The notes: generated by a model from the letters alone, not told the origin. Numbered from the stretch's first letter, positions 32,985 to 43,698 are shown. The stretch: DNA of 64,000 bases from Microbacterium profundi (GCF_000763375.1 NZ_JPSY01000001.1:2108001-2172000), one strand, 5' to 3'. Numbers and translations are program-made.

Positions 32985-35900
32985 TGGACACCACGACGAA
33001 GGCGATCAGCTGGGGCGAGAGTGTGGCCAGGCATCTGCTCGATGCCACCGTCTGTCCGGTCTGCGGCCTGGACGGGCTCGCCGCCGGATGCTGCATCCGC
33101 TGCGGCACGGATCTTCGCGGGGCGTACGGAGCGGAGCTGTGGGAGGCATCGACCTCCGCGGCCGCCGCGCTGCGGGCACGCGAGGCGGTGCTGAGCCGCG
33201 CACCGCAGTCATCAGCGACCCCTGACGACACCGCCGCACCGGCATCCGCATCCCCTGACGCGGCCGCGTCGGCATCCGCATCCCCTGACGACACCGCCAC
33301 ACCGGCATCCGCATCCCCTGACGCGGCCGCGTCGGCACTCACGACGACTCCCGCTCCGCCGAGCGCACCTCCCGGCACGCGCGCGTTCCCCCAACCCCGG
33401 CTGCCGCGCTCCAGCGCCACCGTCCAGTCGGTGCTCGCGATCGCCGGGGCGGGGCTCTTCGCGATCGCCGCCCTCATCTTCACCTTCCTGAACCCTGACC
33501 TCTCCGACCGCGGAATCCGCAGCGTCGTCGTGGGATTGGTGACCCTTGTCTTCCTCGGCGGCGCCTACATGCTCGCCCGTCGCGGCCTGCAGTTCTCCGC
33601 CGAGGCCGTCGGCGGCCTCGGCCTCGTGTTCGTGAGCCTCGATGTCTACGCCTTCGCGCAACTCGGCCGCGGCGACGCTGTCACCTGGCTGCTCGCCGCT
33701 CTCGCCACGGCAGTCGCCGGGGCCGTGATGCTCATCGCAGGCCGTCTCTCGCAGGTCCGCGTGTGGCAATGGGCCGCCATGCTGGCCGTCGCGACCGTGC
33801 CTGCAATGCTCGGCTACGCCGCCTCGTCGAGCTATGTCGCAGCTCTCGGGCACCTCGGTTCGGCTTTCCTCGCGACAGCGCTGATCGCTGCGACGGCGCT
33901 GATCGCTGCGTCTACGCGGATCGCTGCGTCTACGAGGACCGCTGCGTCTACGAGGATCGCGAAGCGCTCGCTCGCGGTGTTCCAGGTGATCGCCGTGCTG
34001 AGCGCCGTGCCGCTGTCGGTGTTCGGCGCCCTCTCTTTCGGCGTCACCGTCGTGGCGATGCTGGGCCTCAGCGCGGTGTTCGCGCTCATCGCGCTGCACG
34101 CCGTCCTGGCGGCGCGTCAGCTGCTGGGGCATTGGTGGAGCTTCGTCGCCGGCGGCTCGGCGACGTCGGCTCTCGTGCTCGCCACCACGTCGCCCGTGGC
34201 GCATTCGGCCGGGCAGTGGCTGCCGGCGGTGCTGCCGACCGCGGCGGCGTTCGCAATCGCCCTGATCGCGGTGACACCTGGGATGCGCACGCTCGTCCGC
34301 TCGATGCTCGCGACGGGCGGGATCGTCGTGGTCGGAATGCTCGGGGTGATCCCGGTGCTGTACGCCGCCGCGACTGCCATCGAGGCACTCGGCGCCGTCG
34401 TCCGCGGTGCCGTGGCCAGCGGCGACGGCGGTGCCGTGCTCGCCGAACCGTCAGACTGGGCGCCGCTGCTCGGCATGGCGGGGATCGCTGCGGGGCTCGC
34501 CCTGTTCGGCGGTCTCGTCCGCGACCGCGACACCCGCCACGCGCGGCGGATCCACGTATCCGACGACATCCGCCGGCCCGGCGGCGAGCGTGAGCCCCAT
34601 CAGTCCCTGCGCGGCTTCGCGGCCGGCACGGACGTCGTCGCGATCGGCGCAGCGGTACTGACCGTTCTCACCCTCGCGTGCAGCGATCTCCTGCCTCTCG
34701 TCGCCCGCCTCGTGATCGTGCTGGGTGCCGCCGCCATCACGGCGGTCGCACTGAGCAGGACCAATGGCACGGTGAACCACCCGCTCACGCCCCATCGCGT
34801 CGTCCTGCTCATCGGGATCCACGCCGCCGTCGCGGTCGGCATCCTCATCTCCTGGATCGATCCGCAGACCGTGCCGCTCGCCGGCATCGGTGCGATCGCC
34901 GTGCTGGCGCTGGCGAGCAGGACTCTGCCACACGGCATCCGATTCCTGCACGTCGGAGCCGGCTTCGCGTACGCGCTCGTGTGCCTCGCCCAGGCGCTGG
35001 CGCAGACCGACCTCGGCAGCATCGCCGTGCTGTGCCTGGTGACGACCGCGGGCCTGGTCGGAGCGATCGTCGTGACATTCCTGCCGCGGGTGCGCGCCCG
35101 CGACTGGTACGCCGTTCTCGTCGTCACGTCGGTGCCGTTCGCCGCAGGCATCGTGCAGGTGATCTTCGAGCGCAGCGGCTGGACCGCTCTTTCGACCGCG
35201 CTGATGTTCGCGCTCGCCCTGTCGCTCGTGCTCACCAGACGTCCGGGGCTCAACATCGTGCTGCGCACTCTCGCGAGCGGGATGCTGGTGCCCACCGTCG
35301 CGGTCGTCGTCGTGTGCCTCGGAGCCCAGGTGCTCGCGGTCAGTGCGTCCCCGGTCACGCTTCCGGTCATCGCCGCGATCGTGGCGCTGGTGCTGCCGAG
35401 CACGACGCTGATCCGTGACGCGCTGCGTCACAACGGCCTGCCGGCGGATGCCTCGGCCGCCGCCCGCGTGGCGATCGAGGCATCCGCGCTGCTGACCGGA
35501 GCGATCGCCACCGTTCTCGCCCTCGCAAGGGAGGCAGCAGGGCTCGGCACCACGTTCCTCGTCCTCATGATCCTCGGCGTCGGCGCGGCGGCGAGTGCCG
35601 TGTTCACTCGGCGCCGCTATGCATGGTGGGTGGCCGGTGCGGCATTCACCGGGGCGCTGTGGTGCATCTGGACCATGAACGGCGTCGATCTGCTCGAGGC
35701 GTATCTGCTGCCGCCCGCGCTCGGCGCGGCGACGATCGCCGCCGTGCTCAGTGCGAGGGGGATCGACGTGCGCGGTCTGTACGCAGCGGGACTCGGTCTC
35801 GCCGTGCTGCCGAGCCTCGCACTGCTCGTCCTCGTAGAACCGGATGCGCGCACGGCGGTCGAAGTGCCGTGGCGGGCATTCGCGCTGCTCGCGGGGGGAA

Positions 35901-36886
35901 CCGTGCTGCTCGGGATCGGGACGTGGTGCGGGCGCCTGGGTCGCCGCGCCCGCACCGCGCGCGTGCGCACGCTCGTCCCCGCGACGTTCGCCGCAGCGGG
36001 CGTCGCGGCGATCGCAGGTCCGGTGCAGGGCATCAGGATGGGCCTCGGCGCCGATCTGGGGACGCTGCACGGAGCAGCCCTCTTCGCCGCCTGCTTCGCG
36101 GTCGCCGCGGTGGCCGCCATCATCCTCGTGTGCGCTGGGCGCGGCATCCGCGCGTCGGTGCGTGCGGATTCGCCGCTGCGCACCTCCCGCTGGGTGTTCG
36201 CACCGGCGGTCCTCTCGCTCGCCGCCGGCACGTGGTGCGCGATCGAGCGCGACTGGGGTTCGATCTGGTCGATGTGGGCGCTCATGATCGGTCTCCTCGC
36301 CCTCATGCTCGCCGCGGCAGTCCGCGCGGAGCGCACGGCGCTGCCACCGGTGTGGTTCCTGTTCGCGATCGCATTCGTCACCGCCGTGGTCGCGTGGAGC
36401 CCACGCGACCTGCGGGTGGAGTGGTTCTCGCTGCCGCTGGGCGCGTTCCTGCTGCTCGCCGGCATCCATGCGCTGCGGCGCGGTCGAGACAGCACACGGG
36501 GAGGGCTCAACGCCTGGCCGGCCGGGCGGAGCGGTTCCTGGTCGCTGCTCGCGCCGGGGATCATCACGATGATGAGCGCGTCGATCGTCGCGACGTTCAC
36601 CGACCCTCTGACCTGGCGGGCGATCCTCGTCATGGTGCTCGCGCTCGCCGCGATCATGGTCGGCGCCGGACGGCGACTCGCGGCCCCGTTCATCCTCGGC
36701 ATGATCGTGCTGCCGATCGAGAACGTGTTCGTCTTCTCCGTGCAGATCGGTCGGGGCATAGAATCGATGCCGTGGTGGATCACGCTCGCCGTGATCGGCA
36801 GCGTGCTGCTCATCATCGCCGTCACCTACGAACGGCGAGGCGGAGATGCGGACACGGTGGTCGCGCGGATCCGAGATCTGCGGTGA
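32984..36886 (+). CDS. giant polytopic membrane protein (SCO7613 C-terminal domain family)
   Basis: Protein of about 1300 aa. The N-terminus carries a zinc-ribbon-like CPVCGLDGLAAGCCIRCG, then a low-complexity Ala/Ser/Pro/Asp linker with two 21-residue tandem repeats, then more than 30 predicted hydrophobic helices to the C-terminus. This matches the large actinobacterial SCO7613_C membrane family, function unknown. ATG 32984 overlaps the XRE stop; GTG 32981 is the alternative. Two internal DNA tandem repeats (33221-33346 and 33883-33954) make length variation likely between strains. Confidence 0.82.
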   Translation: MDTTTKAISWGESVARHLLDATVCPVCGLDGLAAGCCIRCGTDLRGAYGAELWEASTSAAAALRAREAVLSRAPQSSATPDDTAAPASASPDAAASASASPDDTATPASASPDAAASALTTTPAPPSAPPGTRAFPQPRLPRSSATVQSVLAIAGAGLFAIAALIFTFLNPDLSDRGIRSVVVGLVTLVFLGGAYMLARRGLQFSAEAVGGLGLVFVSLDVYAFAQLGRGDAVTWLLAALATAVAGAVMLIAGRLSQVRVWQWAAMLAVATVPAMLGYAASSSYVAALGHLGSAFLATALIAATALIAASTRIAASTRTAASTRIAKRSLAVFQVIAVLSAVPLSVFGALSFGVTVVAMLGLSAVFALIALHAVLAARQLLGHWWSFVAGGSATSALVLATTSPVAHSAGQWLPAVLPTAAAFAIALIAVTPGMRTLVRSMLATGGIVVVGMLGVIPVLYAAATAIEALGAVVRGAVASGDGGAVLAEPSDWAPLLGMAGIAAGLALFGGLVRDRDTRHARRIHVSDDIRRPGGEREPHQSLRGFAAGTDVVAIGAAVLTVLTLACSDLLPLVARLVIVLGAAAITAVALSRTNGTVNHPLTPHRVVLLIGIHAAVAVGILISWIDPQTVPLAGIGAIAVLALASRTLPHGIRFLHVGAGFAYALVCLAQALAQTDLGSIAVLCLVTTAGLVGAIVVTFLPRVRARDWYAVLVVTSVPFAAGIVQVIFERSGWTALSTALMFALALSLVLTRRPGLNIVLRTLASGMLVPTVAVVVVCLGAQVLAVSASPVTLPVIAAIVALVLPSTTLIRDALRHNGLPADASAAARVAIEASALLTGAIATVLALAREAAGLGTTFLVLMILGVGAAASAVFTRRRYAWWVAGAAFTGALWCIWTMNGVDLLEAYLLPPALGAATIAAVLSARGIDVRGLYAAGLGLAVLPSLALLVLVEPDARTAVEVPWRAFALLAGGTVLLGIGTWCGRLGRRARTARVRTLVPATFAAAGVAAIAGPVQGIRMGLGADLGTLHGAALFAACFAVAAVAAIILVCAGRGIRASVRADSPLRTSRWVFAPAVLSLAAGTWCAIERDWGSIWSMWALMIGLLALMLAAAVRAERTALPPVWFLFAIAFVTAVVAWSPRDLRVEWFSLPLGAFLLLAGIHALRRGRDSTRGGLNAWPAGRSGSWSLLAPGIITMMSASIVATFTDPLTWRAILVMVLALAAIMVGAGRRLAAPFILGMIVLPIENVFVFSVQIGRGIESMPWWITLAVIGSVLLIIAVTYERRGGDADTVVARIRDLR
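33221..33346 (+). repeat. 63-bp tandem repeat in the SCO7613-type gene
   Basis: Two copies, starting at 33221 and 33284, each begin CCTGACGACACCGCC and include CCTGACGCGGCCGCGTCGGC. The unit is a multiple of three, so the linker grows by 21 residues (ASPDAAASASASPDDTATPA type) without frame loss. Confidence 0.85.
33883..33954 (+). repeat. 18-bp tandem repeat in the SCO7613-type gene
   Basis: Four units of 18 bp (consensus GATCGCTGCGTCTACGAG) encode six-residue steps IAASTR/LIAATA. They lie in or beside a transmembrane helix, so copy number would change the length of that membrane segment or loop. Confidence 0.85.
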
Positions 36887-36897
36887 CGTTGCGGCAT

Positions 36898-36927
36898 TTG
36901 ACCGCGTACGTTACGCGGCATTACACT
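36898..36927 (+). promoter_or_regulatory. promoter of the rpsL-rpsG-fusA-tuf operon
   Basis: TTGACC (36898-36903) and TACACT (36922-36927) are separated by 18 bp. Transcription from about 36934 gives a leader of about 160 nt with small hairpins such as CCGGTCCATACCGG before rpsL. The -35 box begins 11 bp after the preceding stop. Confidence 0.75.
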
Positions 36928-37095
36928 TGATCAGGTGTGTGCACGTCTCGGCGTGCCTGCACACGGGCGCCGGTCCATACCGGTCTGCCCCCACGGCATA
37001 CCCATCACACCAAAAGCACGCCTGATCCGGCGTGCCGGTGGGTCATGATGTGAAACCCATCACGCTGTCACCGTGCAGCATTATGAGGAGAGAAC

Positions 37096-37464
37096 GTGCC
37101 AACCATTCAGCAGTTGGTTCGCAAGGGTCGCTCGCCCAAGGTCACCAAGACCAAGGCGCCGGCGCTCAAGTCGAACCCGCAGCAGGCCGGGGTATGCACC
37201 CGCGTCTACACCACCACCCCGAAGAAGCCGAACTCGGCGATGCGCAAGGTCGCTCGTGTGAAGCTGCGCAACGGGGCCGAGGTCACCGCCTACATCCCCG
37301 GCGAGGGCCACAACCTGCAGGAGCACTCCCTGGTGCTCGTCCGCGGCGGTCGTGTCAAGGACCTCCCCGGTGTGCGTTACAAGATCGTCCGTGGCGCCCT
37401 GGACACCCAGGCAGTCAAGAACCGTAAGCAGGCTCGTTCCCGCTACGGCGCGAAGAAGGGTTGA
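37096..37464 (+). CDS. rpsL: 30S ribosomal protein S12
   Basis: 122 aa from GTG 37096 with GGAGAG upstream. Conserved [11 protein letters not shown] start and [11 protein letters not shown]; Lys 43 and Lys 88 (GGRVKDLPG), the residues changed in streptomycin-resistant mutants, are wild type. S12 guards decoding accuracy in the 30S A site. First gene of the str operon; rpoB and rpoC are not upstream in this window. Confidence 0.98.
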   Translation: MPTIQQLVRKGRSPKVTKTKAPALKSNPQQAGVCTRVYTTTPKKPNSAMRKVARVKLRNGAEVTAYIPGEGHNLQEHSLVLVRGGRVKDLPGVRYKIVRGALDTQAVKNRKQARSRYGAKKG

Positions 37465-37469
37465 GTTAG

Positions 37470-37940
37470 ATGCCTCGTAAGGGTCCCGCCCCCAAGCGCC
37501 CCGTCGTCAACGACCCGGTATACGGCGCTCCGATCGTCACCTCGCTGGTGAACAAGATCCTCGTCGACGGCAAGAAGTCGCTGGCAGAGTCGATCGTCTA
37601 CGGCGCCCTCCGCGGCGTCGAGGCGAAGAACAGCCAGGATGCCGTCGCCACCCTCAAGAAGGCGCTCGACAACGTGCGCCCCACCCTTGAGGTCCGCAGC
37701 CGCCGCGTCGGCGGCTCGACCTACCAGGTCCCGGTCGAGGTCAAGCCTCACCGTGCGAACACCCTCGCGCTGCGCTGGCTCGTCAGCTACGCCAAGGGTC
37801 GTCGTGAGAAGACCATGACCGAGCGCCTCCAGAACGAGATCCTGGATGCCTCGAACGGCCTGGGCGCTGCGGTCAAGCGTCGTGAGGACACTCACAAGAT
37901 GGCCGAGTCGAACCGCGCGTTCGCTCACTACCGCTGGTAA
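37470..37940 (+). CDS. rpsG: 30S ribosomal protein S7
   Basis: 156 aa, normal length. [20 protein letters not shown] start and the conserved [14 protein letters not shown] and [12 protein letters not shown] segments. S7 nucleates assembly of the 30S head and in other bacteria represses the str operon. Five bases separate it from rpsL; a 16-bp stem-loop repeat follows its stop. Confidence 0.98.
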   Translation: MPRKGPAPKRPVVNDPVYGAPIVTSLVNKILVDGKKSLAESIVYGALRGVEAKNSQDAVATLKKALDNVRPTLEVRSRRVGGSTYQVPVEVKPHRANTLALRWLVSYAKGRREKTMTERLQNEILDASNGLGAAVKRREDTHKMAESNRAFAHYRW

Positions 37941-37990
37941 CCCTTCGACAGGCTCAGGGACCGGGCTCGCCCTACCTGAGCCTGTCGAAG
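37941..37990. repeat. REP-like stem-loop between rpsG and fusA
   Basis: CTTCGACAGGCTCAGG (37943-37958) and its exact reverse complement (37975-37990) form a 16-bp stem around a 16-base loop. There is no T run. The arm belongs to the dispersed CCCTTCGACAGGCTCAGGGA family. Confidence 0.9.
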
Positions 37991-38037
37991 CACCCAAACT
38001 TTCGTAGTCGTACAGCTAGATAGAAAAGGACACTCCT

Positions 38038-40152
38038 GTGGCACAAGACGTGCTCACCGACCTGAGCAAGGTCCGAAACATCGGCATCATGGCGCACATC
38101 GATGCCGGCAAGACCACCACCACCGAGCGCATCCTGTTCTACACGGGCGTCAACCACAAGCTCGGCGAGACGCACGATGGCGCGTCGACGACCGACTGGA
38201 TGGAGCAGGAGAAAGAGCGCGGCATCACGATCACGTCTGCCGCCGTGACCTGCTACTGGGACAAGAACCAGATCAACATCATCGACACCCCCGGTCACGT
38301 CGACTTCACCGTCGAGGTGGAGCGTTCGCTCCGCGTCCTCGACGGCGCAGTCGCCGTCTTCGACGGCAAGGAGGGCGTCGAGCCCCAGTCCGAGACCGTG
38401 TGGCGTCAGGCCGACAAGTACAACGTCCCGCGCATCTGCTTCGTCAACAAGATGGACAAGCTCGGCGCCGACTTCTACTTCACGGTCGACACGATCATCA
38501 ACCGCCTCGGTGCGAAGCCGCTGGTCATCCAGCTGCCCATCGGCGCTGAGAACGACTTCGTCGGCGTCATCGACCTCGTCGAGATGCGTGCGCTCGTCTG
38601 GGAGGGCGACTCCAAGGGTGACGTGACCATGGGTGCCAAGTACGACATCCAGGAGATCCCGGCCGACCTCAAGGAGAAGGCTGCCGAGTACCGCCAGCTG
38701 CTCCTCGAGACCGTCGCCGAGACCGACGACGCGCTGCTCGAGAAGTTCTTCGGTGGCGAGGAGCTCACCGTCGCGGAGATCAAGGGCGCGATCCGCAAGC
38801 TGACGGTCGCCTCTGAGGTCTACCCTGTGCTGTGCGGTTCGGCGTTCAAGAACCGCGGCGTGCAGCCGATGCTCGACGCGGTCATCGACTACCTGCCGAA
38901 CCCCCTCGACGTCGGCGCCATCCAGGCGCACGACCCGAAGGACTACGACACGATCGTCGAGCGCAACCCCGACGCGAACGACCCGTTCGCCGCACTCGCG
39001 TTCAAGGTCGCCGTGCACCCGTTCTTCGGTCGCCTGACCTACGTCCGCGTCTACTCGGGTCACCTCGACTCCGGCTCTGCGGTCATCAACTCGACCAAGG
39101 GCAAGAAGGAGCGCATCGGGAAGATCTTCCAGATGCACGCCAACAAGGAGATCCCGGTCCCCTCGGTCACCGCCGGAAACATCTACGCGGTCATCGGTCT
39201 GAAGGACACCACCACCGGTGACACCCTGACCGACCCGGCAGCTCCGGTCGTCCTCGAGTCGATGACGTTCCCCGAGCCTGTCATCGAGGTCGCCATCGAG
39301 CCGAAGACCAAGGCCGACCAGGAGAAGCTGGGTGTCGCCATCCAGAAGCTCGCTGAAGAGGACCCGACCTTCCGCACGGAGCTCAACCCCGAGACCGGTC
39401 AGACGACCATCAAGGGCATGGGCGAGCTGCACCTCGACATCCTCGTGGATCGTATGAAGCGCGAGTTCAACGTCGAGGCGAACGTCGGCAAGCCCCAGGT
39501 GGCCTACCGCGAGACGATCAAGAAGTCGGTCGAGAAGTACGACTACACCCACAAAAAGCAGACGGGTGGATCGGGTCAGTTCGCAAAGATCCAGTTCAAC
39601 ATCGAACCGCTCGACCTGGATGCCGAGAAGACTTACGAGTTCGTGAACGCCGTCACCGGTGGTCGCATCCCGCGTGAGTACATCGGCTCGATCGATGCCG
39701 GTTTCCAGGACGCCATGAACGTCGGTGTCCTCGCCGGCTTCCCGATCGTGGGCGTCAAGGCGACCATCGTCGATGGTGCAGCGCACGACGTCGACTCCTC
39801 GGAGATGGCGTTCAAGATCGCTGGATCGATCGGTATGAAGGAAGCACTGCGTCGTGCGAACCCCGTTCTCCTCGAGCCGCTCATGGCCGTTGAGGTTCGT
39901 ACTCCCGAGGAGTACATGGGCGACGTGATCGGCGACCTGAACTCGCGTCGTGGCCAGATCCAGTCGATGGAGGATGCCACCGGCATCAAGATCGTCCGTG
40001 CACAGGTTCCGCTGTCCGAGATGTTCGGATACATCGGCGACCTGCGCTCGAAGACCTCTGGTCGCGCGGTGTACTCGATGGAGTTCCACTCCTACGCCGA
40101 GGTCCCCAGGGCCGTGGCCGACGAGATCGTCCAGAAGATCAAGGGCGAGTAA
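38038..40152 (+). CDS. fusA: elongation factor G
   Basis: 704 aa from GTG 38038 with AAAGGAC upstream. G1 motif [18 protein letters not shown]2 region with [12 protein letters not shown]3 DTPGHVDF and G4 NKMD, then domains II to V ending at [10 protein letters not shown] GTPase that drives ribosomal translocation in the cytoplasm. Full length with no unusual insertions. Confidence 0.99.
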   Translation: MAQDVLTDLSKVRNIGIMAHIDAGKTTTTERILFYTGVNHKLGETHDGASTTDWMEQEKERGITITSAAVTCYWDKNQINIIDTPGHVDFTVEVERSLRVLDGAVAVFDGKEGVEPQSETVWRQADKYNVPRICFVNKMDKLGADFYFTVDTIINRLGAKPLVIQLPIGAENDFVGVIDLVEMRALVWEGDSKGDVTMGAKYDIQEIPADLKEKAAEYRQLLLETVAETDDALLEKFFGGEELTVAEIKGAIRKLTVASEVYPVLCGSAFKNRGVQPMLDAVIDYLPNPLDVGAIQAHDPKDYDTIVERNPDANDPFAALAFKVAVHPFFGRLTYVRVYSGHLDSGSAVINSTKGKKERIGKIFQMHANKEIPVPSVTAGNIYAVIGLKDTTTGDTLTDPAAPVVLESMTFPEPVIEVAIEPKTKADQEKLGVAIQKLAEEDPTFRTELNPETGQTTIKGMGELHLDILVDRMKREFNVEANVGKPQVAYRETIKKSVEKYDYTHKKQTGGSGQFAKIQFNIEPLDLDAEKTYEFVNAVTGGRIPREYIGSIDAGFQDAMNVGVLAGFPIVGVKATIVDGAAHDVDSSEMAFKIAGSIGMKEALRRANPVLLEPLMAVEVRTPEEYMGDVIGDLNSRRGQIQSMEDATGIKIVRAQVPLSEMFGYIGDLRSKTSGRAVYSMEFHSYAEVPRAVADEIVQKIKGE

Positions 40153-40160
40153 GCCCTTCC

Positions 40161-40224
40161 GTCCGGGGCCCGCTCCCTGAGCCTGTCGAGCTCCCTGAGC
40201 CTGTCGAAGGGTCGGGCCCCGGAC
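40161..40224 (+). terminator. GC-rich hairpin with REP copies in its loop, after fusA
   Basis: GTCCGGGGCCCG (40161-40172) pairs with CGGGCCCCGGAC (40213-40224). The loop consists of two 18-bp tandem copies of CTCCCTGAGCCTGTCGA. It lacks a T run, so it may attenuate or process the transcript between fusA and tuf rather than fully stop it. Confidence 0.7.
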
Positions 40225-40336
40225 AACACACAACTTCACAAAGCTCTCTCTACTAAACTGAGAATCAAACCCCGTAGGGAACCGGTCACAATCCAGTGCT
40301 CGGCAATCTCTACACGAACGTCCTGAGGAGGACCAA

Positions 40337-41527
<1,191 letters not shown>

Positions 41528-41574
41528 GTCGGGCCGGGTCAATGCGCGAAGCGCGTTGACGCGGCATCGACTCA

Positions 41575-41602
41575 GGTTGAGCGAGCGGAGCGAGTCGAAA
41601 CC
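41575..41602. repeat. TTGAGCGAGCGGAGCGAG dispersed repeat
   Basis: GGTTGAGCGAGCGGAGCGAG followed by TCGAAACC is a relative of the two copies at 11837 and 11865. It lies between a small hairpin after tuf (41538-41560) and the strong terminator. Confidence 0.75.
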
Positions 41603-41624
41603 TCTCTCATCCTGACCACTTCGC

Positions 41625-41656
41625 AAAGGGGGCGAGCCTTCGGGCTCGGCCCCTTT
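41625..41656 (+). terminator. str operon terminator
   Basis: A hairpin with arms AAAGGGG...CGAGCC and GGCTCG...CCCCTTT, one mismatch and a TTCG tetraloop, ending in TTT. This is a strong factor-independent terminator for tuf. Confidence 0.88.
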
Positions 41657-41716
41657 GTCGTCGGTGCGCGCAGCCTTGTCGTCGGTGCGCGCTGCTTTGT
41701 CGTCGGTGCGCGCAGC
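41654..41716. repeat. three 21-bp tandem repeats downstream of tuf
   Basis: Three copies starting at 41654, 41675 and 41696 share TTGTCGTCGGTGCGCGC with one or two differences. The first copy begins inside the terminator's T run. No ORF or known motif explains them. Confidence 0.85.
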
Positions 41717-41802
41717 GCAGGGTTCCCTTCGCGCCGGATGCCGTGCAGAATAAGAGATGTCGGCATACTCGGCCGGCGTCACAACCTCAAGGGGGACCCG
41801 CA

Positions 41803-42015
41803 ATGGGAATCGACGACATGGTCAACAAGGGCAAAGACCTGTACGAGCAGAACAAGGACAAGATCGCTGACGTCGTCAAGAGCGAGCAGGCAGAGGACGT
41901 GAGCGACAAGGTCCTCGACGGCGTCGCCGACTTCGCCAAGAAGCTCGCACCGGGTGCCGCTGACAAGATCGACGAGATCCGCGACGGCGCCGACAAGGCC
42001 GTCGGCAACGAGTAG
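41803..42015 (+). CDS. small helical protein, MT0933/Rv0909 antitoxin-like
   Basis: 70 aa, charged and amphipathic (MGIDDMVNKGKDLYEQNKDK, then EDVSDKVLDGVADFAKKLAPGAADKIDEIRDGAD), with AAGGGGGA upstream of ATG 41803. The regular Lys/Asp helix pattern resembles the MT0933-like antitoxin family of mycobacteria and CsbD-like stress proteins. No toxin gene is adjacent, so an antitoxin role is doubtful. A perfect terminator follows, so it is a monocistronic gene. Confidence 0.75.
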   Translation: MGIDDMVNKGKDLYEQNKDKIADVVKSEQAEDVSDKVLDGVADFAKKLAPGAADKIDEIRDGADKAVGNE

Positions 42016-42027
42016 ACGCAGTTTCAC

Positions 42028-42066
42028 CGGAAGGGACGGCGCACCACGGGTGCGTCGTCCCTTCCG
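42028..42066 (+). terminator. 18-bp hairpin terminator after the MT0933-like gene
   Basis: Arms at 42028-42045 and 42049-42066 pair over 18 positions with one G-U pair and a three-base loop (core GGAAGGGACG/CGTCCCTTCC). There is no real T run after it, but its stability and place 13 bp after the stop support termination. Confidence 0.75.
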
Positions 42067-42079
42067 TGTACTATGAGGA

Positions 42080-42361
42080 CAACCGCCTGGGGATCTCGCG
42101 GTCGGGTTCGTCGAAGGGGTTCGACGAACTGAAATGCACAGCTCCGGCTGTGAGCAGGAACTGGGGAACGATCTTGGGGACCATCACGCGTCGTACGCCA
42201 TCTGAGCGTCGATGCTTCGCCCCGCATCCGCGGCGGTCGATCCGCCGCGCCTTCGACGAGGATTCCGGTGTCCCTTCGCACCGGAGCCCTCGTGTTCGGT
42301 GCGCCCCCTCGCGCTGAACACTCCCCAAGACGGGGTGGGGCATGGGGATGCCTCACCCCGT
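42080..42361 (+). ncRNA. candidate structured small RNA, unknown family
   Basis: About 280 nt lie between a possible -10 TACTAT (42069-42074) and a perfect terminator at 42330-42361, with no convincing ORF. The stretch contains stem-loops GTTCGTCGAA-GGGG-TTCGACGAAC (42106-42129), CACAGC-TCCG-GCTGTG (42137-42152), GCGGCGG...CCGCCGC (near 42231-42250) and TCCGGTG...CACCGGA (near 42264-42286). It does not look like tmRNA, RNase P RNA or SRP RNA. Promoter plus folding plus terminator make an sRNA plausible but unproven. Confidence 0.35.
42330..42361 (+). terminator. 14-bp hairpin terminator upstream of the S10 operon
   Basis: ACGGGGTGGGGCAT (42330-42343) pairs with the complement at 42348-42361 around a GGGG loop, with one G-U pair, followed by TTTCTGCTGT. 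No gene ends within 300 bp upstream on this strand, which is the main reason to suspect a noncoding transcript. Confidence 0.8.
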
Positions 42362-42408
42362 TTCTGCTGTGCTCGGCGGGCCTCCGAAACCGCGCGACAC
42401 GCCCGGGT

Positions 42409-42437
42409 TTGCGTAAGTGAAATCCGGCTGGCAGAAT
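42409..42437 (+). promoter_or_regulatory. putative S10 operon promoter
   Basis: TTGCGT (42409-42414) and CAGAAT (42432-42437) are separated by 17 bp. It is the best candidate in the 350 bp before rpsJ; a TTGACA at 42611 has no good -10 partner. Confidence 0.45.
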
Positions 42438-42444
42438 AGACAGG

Positions 42445-42718
42445 TTCCACATTCCGGCGGTGCACTTTGTGTGCCCATCGGATCACTACCAGGGCAGTGC
42501 ATAGGCGGCGTCATCTCCTCGGAGATCGCGCGCAGGGACCTAGGCCGCGGGTGGCAGAACAGCAACCACCTCCTCACGGAGGTTCTGCCGTGCGTAGAAA
42601 TACGCGCGGGTTGACAGAAGAACAGTGGTGCCCGGCGCGAACAGCGTCGACGTGCGTCCAATGCCCCTGGGTCACCCGGCCCAGGACGGTAAGACGCCTT
42701 AAAGAGAGTGAACAGACA
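42445..42718 (+). other. S10 operon leader with possible regulatory hairpins
   Basis: A leader of about 275 nt if transcription starts near 42444. It holds a hairpin pairing GGCAGAAC (42553-42560) with GTTCTGCC (42582-42589), inside which CCTCC and GGAGG pair, and CCTGGG...CCCAGG (42666-42685). Such leaders bind L4 in some bacteria; here that is only a possibility. Confidence 0.4.
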
Positions 42719-43027
42719 ATGGCGGGACAGAAAATCCGCATTCGCCTGAAGTCGTATGACCATGAGGTCATCGACTCGTCGGCGCGCAAGATCGTAGACA
42801 CCGTGACCCGTGCGGGCGCGACTGTCGTCGGCCCGGTGCCGCTTCCGACCGAGAAGAACGTCGTGTGCGTCATCCGGTCGCCCCACAAGTACAAGGACAG
42901 CCGCGAGCACTTCGAGATGCGCACCCACAAGCGTCTGATCGACATCGTCGACCCGACGCCCAAGGCAGTCGACTCGCTGATGCGTCTCGACCTTCCGGCT
43001 GACGTCAACATCGAGATCAAGCTCTGA
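42719..43027 (+). CDS. rpsJ: 30S ribosomal protein S10
   Basis: 102 aa, exact family length. [19 protein letters not shown] start and [20 protein letters not shown] core. First gene of the S10 operon; also the NusE partner in antitermination. AGAGAG precedes the ATG; in-frame codons upstream lie in the leader. Confidence 0.98.
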   Translation: MAGQKIRIRLKSYDHEVIDSSARKIVDTVTRAGATVVGPVPLPTEKNVVCVIRSPHKYKDSREHFEMRTHKRLIDIVDPTPKAVDSLMRLDLPADVNIEIKL

Positions 43028-43035
43028 GGATCGAC

Positions 43036-43695
43036 ATGGCTGACATCAACGCAAAGAATTCAAAGGGGATGCTGGGCACCAAGCTCGGCATGACCCAGGT
43101 GTGGAACGCGGACGGCAAGCTCGTCCCCGTCACCGTCATCGAGTTGGCACCGAACGTGGTCACCCAGATCCGCACCCCCGAGAAGGACGGCTACAACGCC
43201 GTTCAGATCGCGGCAGGTCAGATCGACCCGCGCAAGGTCAACAAGCCCCTCACGGCCCACTTCGAGGCTGCCGGCGTCACGCCGCGCCGTCACGTCACCG
43301 AGATCCGCACTGCGGATGCTGCTGACTACTCGCTCGGTCAGGAACTCACGGTCGACGGCCTCTTCGAGGCAGGCCAGCTGGTCGACGTCGTCGGCACCAG
43401 CAAGGGCAAGGGCACCGCGGGTGTCATGAAGCGCCACAACTTCAAGGGCGTCTCGGCATCCCACGGTTCGCACCGCAACCACCGCAAGCCCGGCTCGATC
43501 GGCGCGTCCTCGACCCCGAGCCGCGTCTTCAAGGGCATGCGCATGGCCGGCCGTATGGGCGGCGAGCGCGTGACCGTTCTCAACCTGACGGTCCACGCCG
43601 TCGACACCGACAAGGGGCTGCTGCTCGTCAAGGGCGCCGTTCCCGGTGCTCGTGGCCGCATCGTCTACGTCCGCAACGCAGTGAAGGGGGCCTAG
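43036..43695 (+). CDS. rplC: 50S ribosomal protein L3
   Basis: 219 aa. [14 protein letters not shown] start region and the central loop [19 protein letters not shown] that reaches the peptidyl transferase centre, with [19 protein letters not shown]. Eight bases after rpsJ and three bases before rplD. Confidence 0.98.
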   Translation: MADINAKNSKGMLGTKLGMTQVWNADGKLVPVTVIELAPNVVTQIRTPEKDGYNAVQIAAGQIDPRKVNKPLTAHFEAAGVTPRRHVTEIRTADAADYSLGQELTVDGLFEAGQLVDVVGTSKGKGTAGVMKRHNFKGVSASHGSHRNHRKPGSIGASSTPSRVFKGMRMAGRMGGERVTVLNLTVHAVDTDKGLLLVKGAVPGARGRIVYVRNAVKGA

Positions 43696-43698
43696 TCC

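Noticed and set aside
37219-37365. Streptomycin-resistance changes in rpsL
   Set aside because: Lys 43 and Lys 88 are both present, so no resistance allele is seen.
41803-42015. Toxin-antitoxin pair at the MT0933-like gene
   Set aside because: The gene is alone between two terminators and no toxin-like ORF adjoins it.
42071-42343. 90-residue minus-strand ORF, and an overlapping plus-strand one, upstream of rpsJ
   Set aside because: Composition is Arg/Ser-rich without a domain, there is no ribosome-binding site, and the same DNA folds into several stem-loops, so a noncoding reading fits better.
42611-42640. TTGACA at 42611 as the S10 promoter
   Set aside because: No acceptable -10 box lies 16-19 bp downstream; the pair at 42409-42437 is better.
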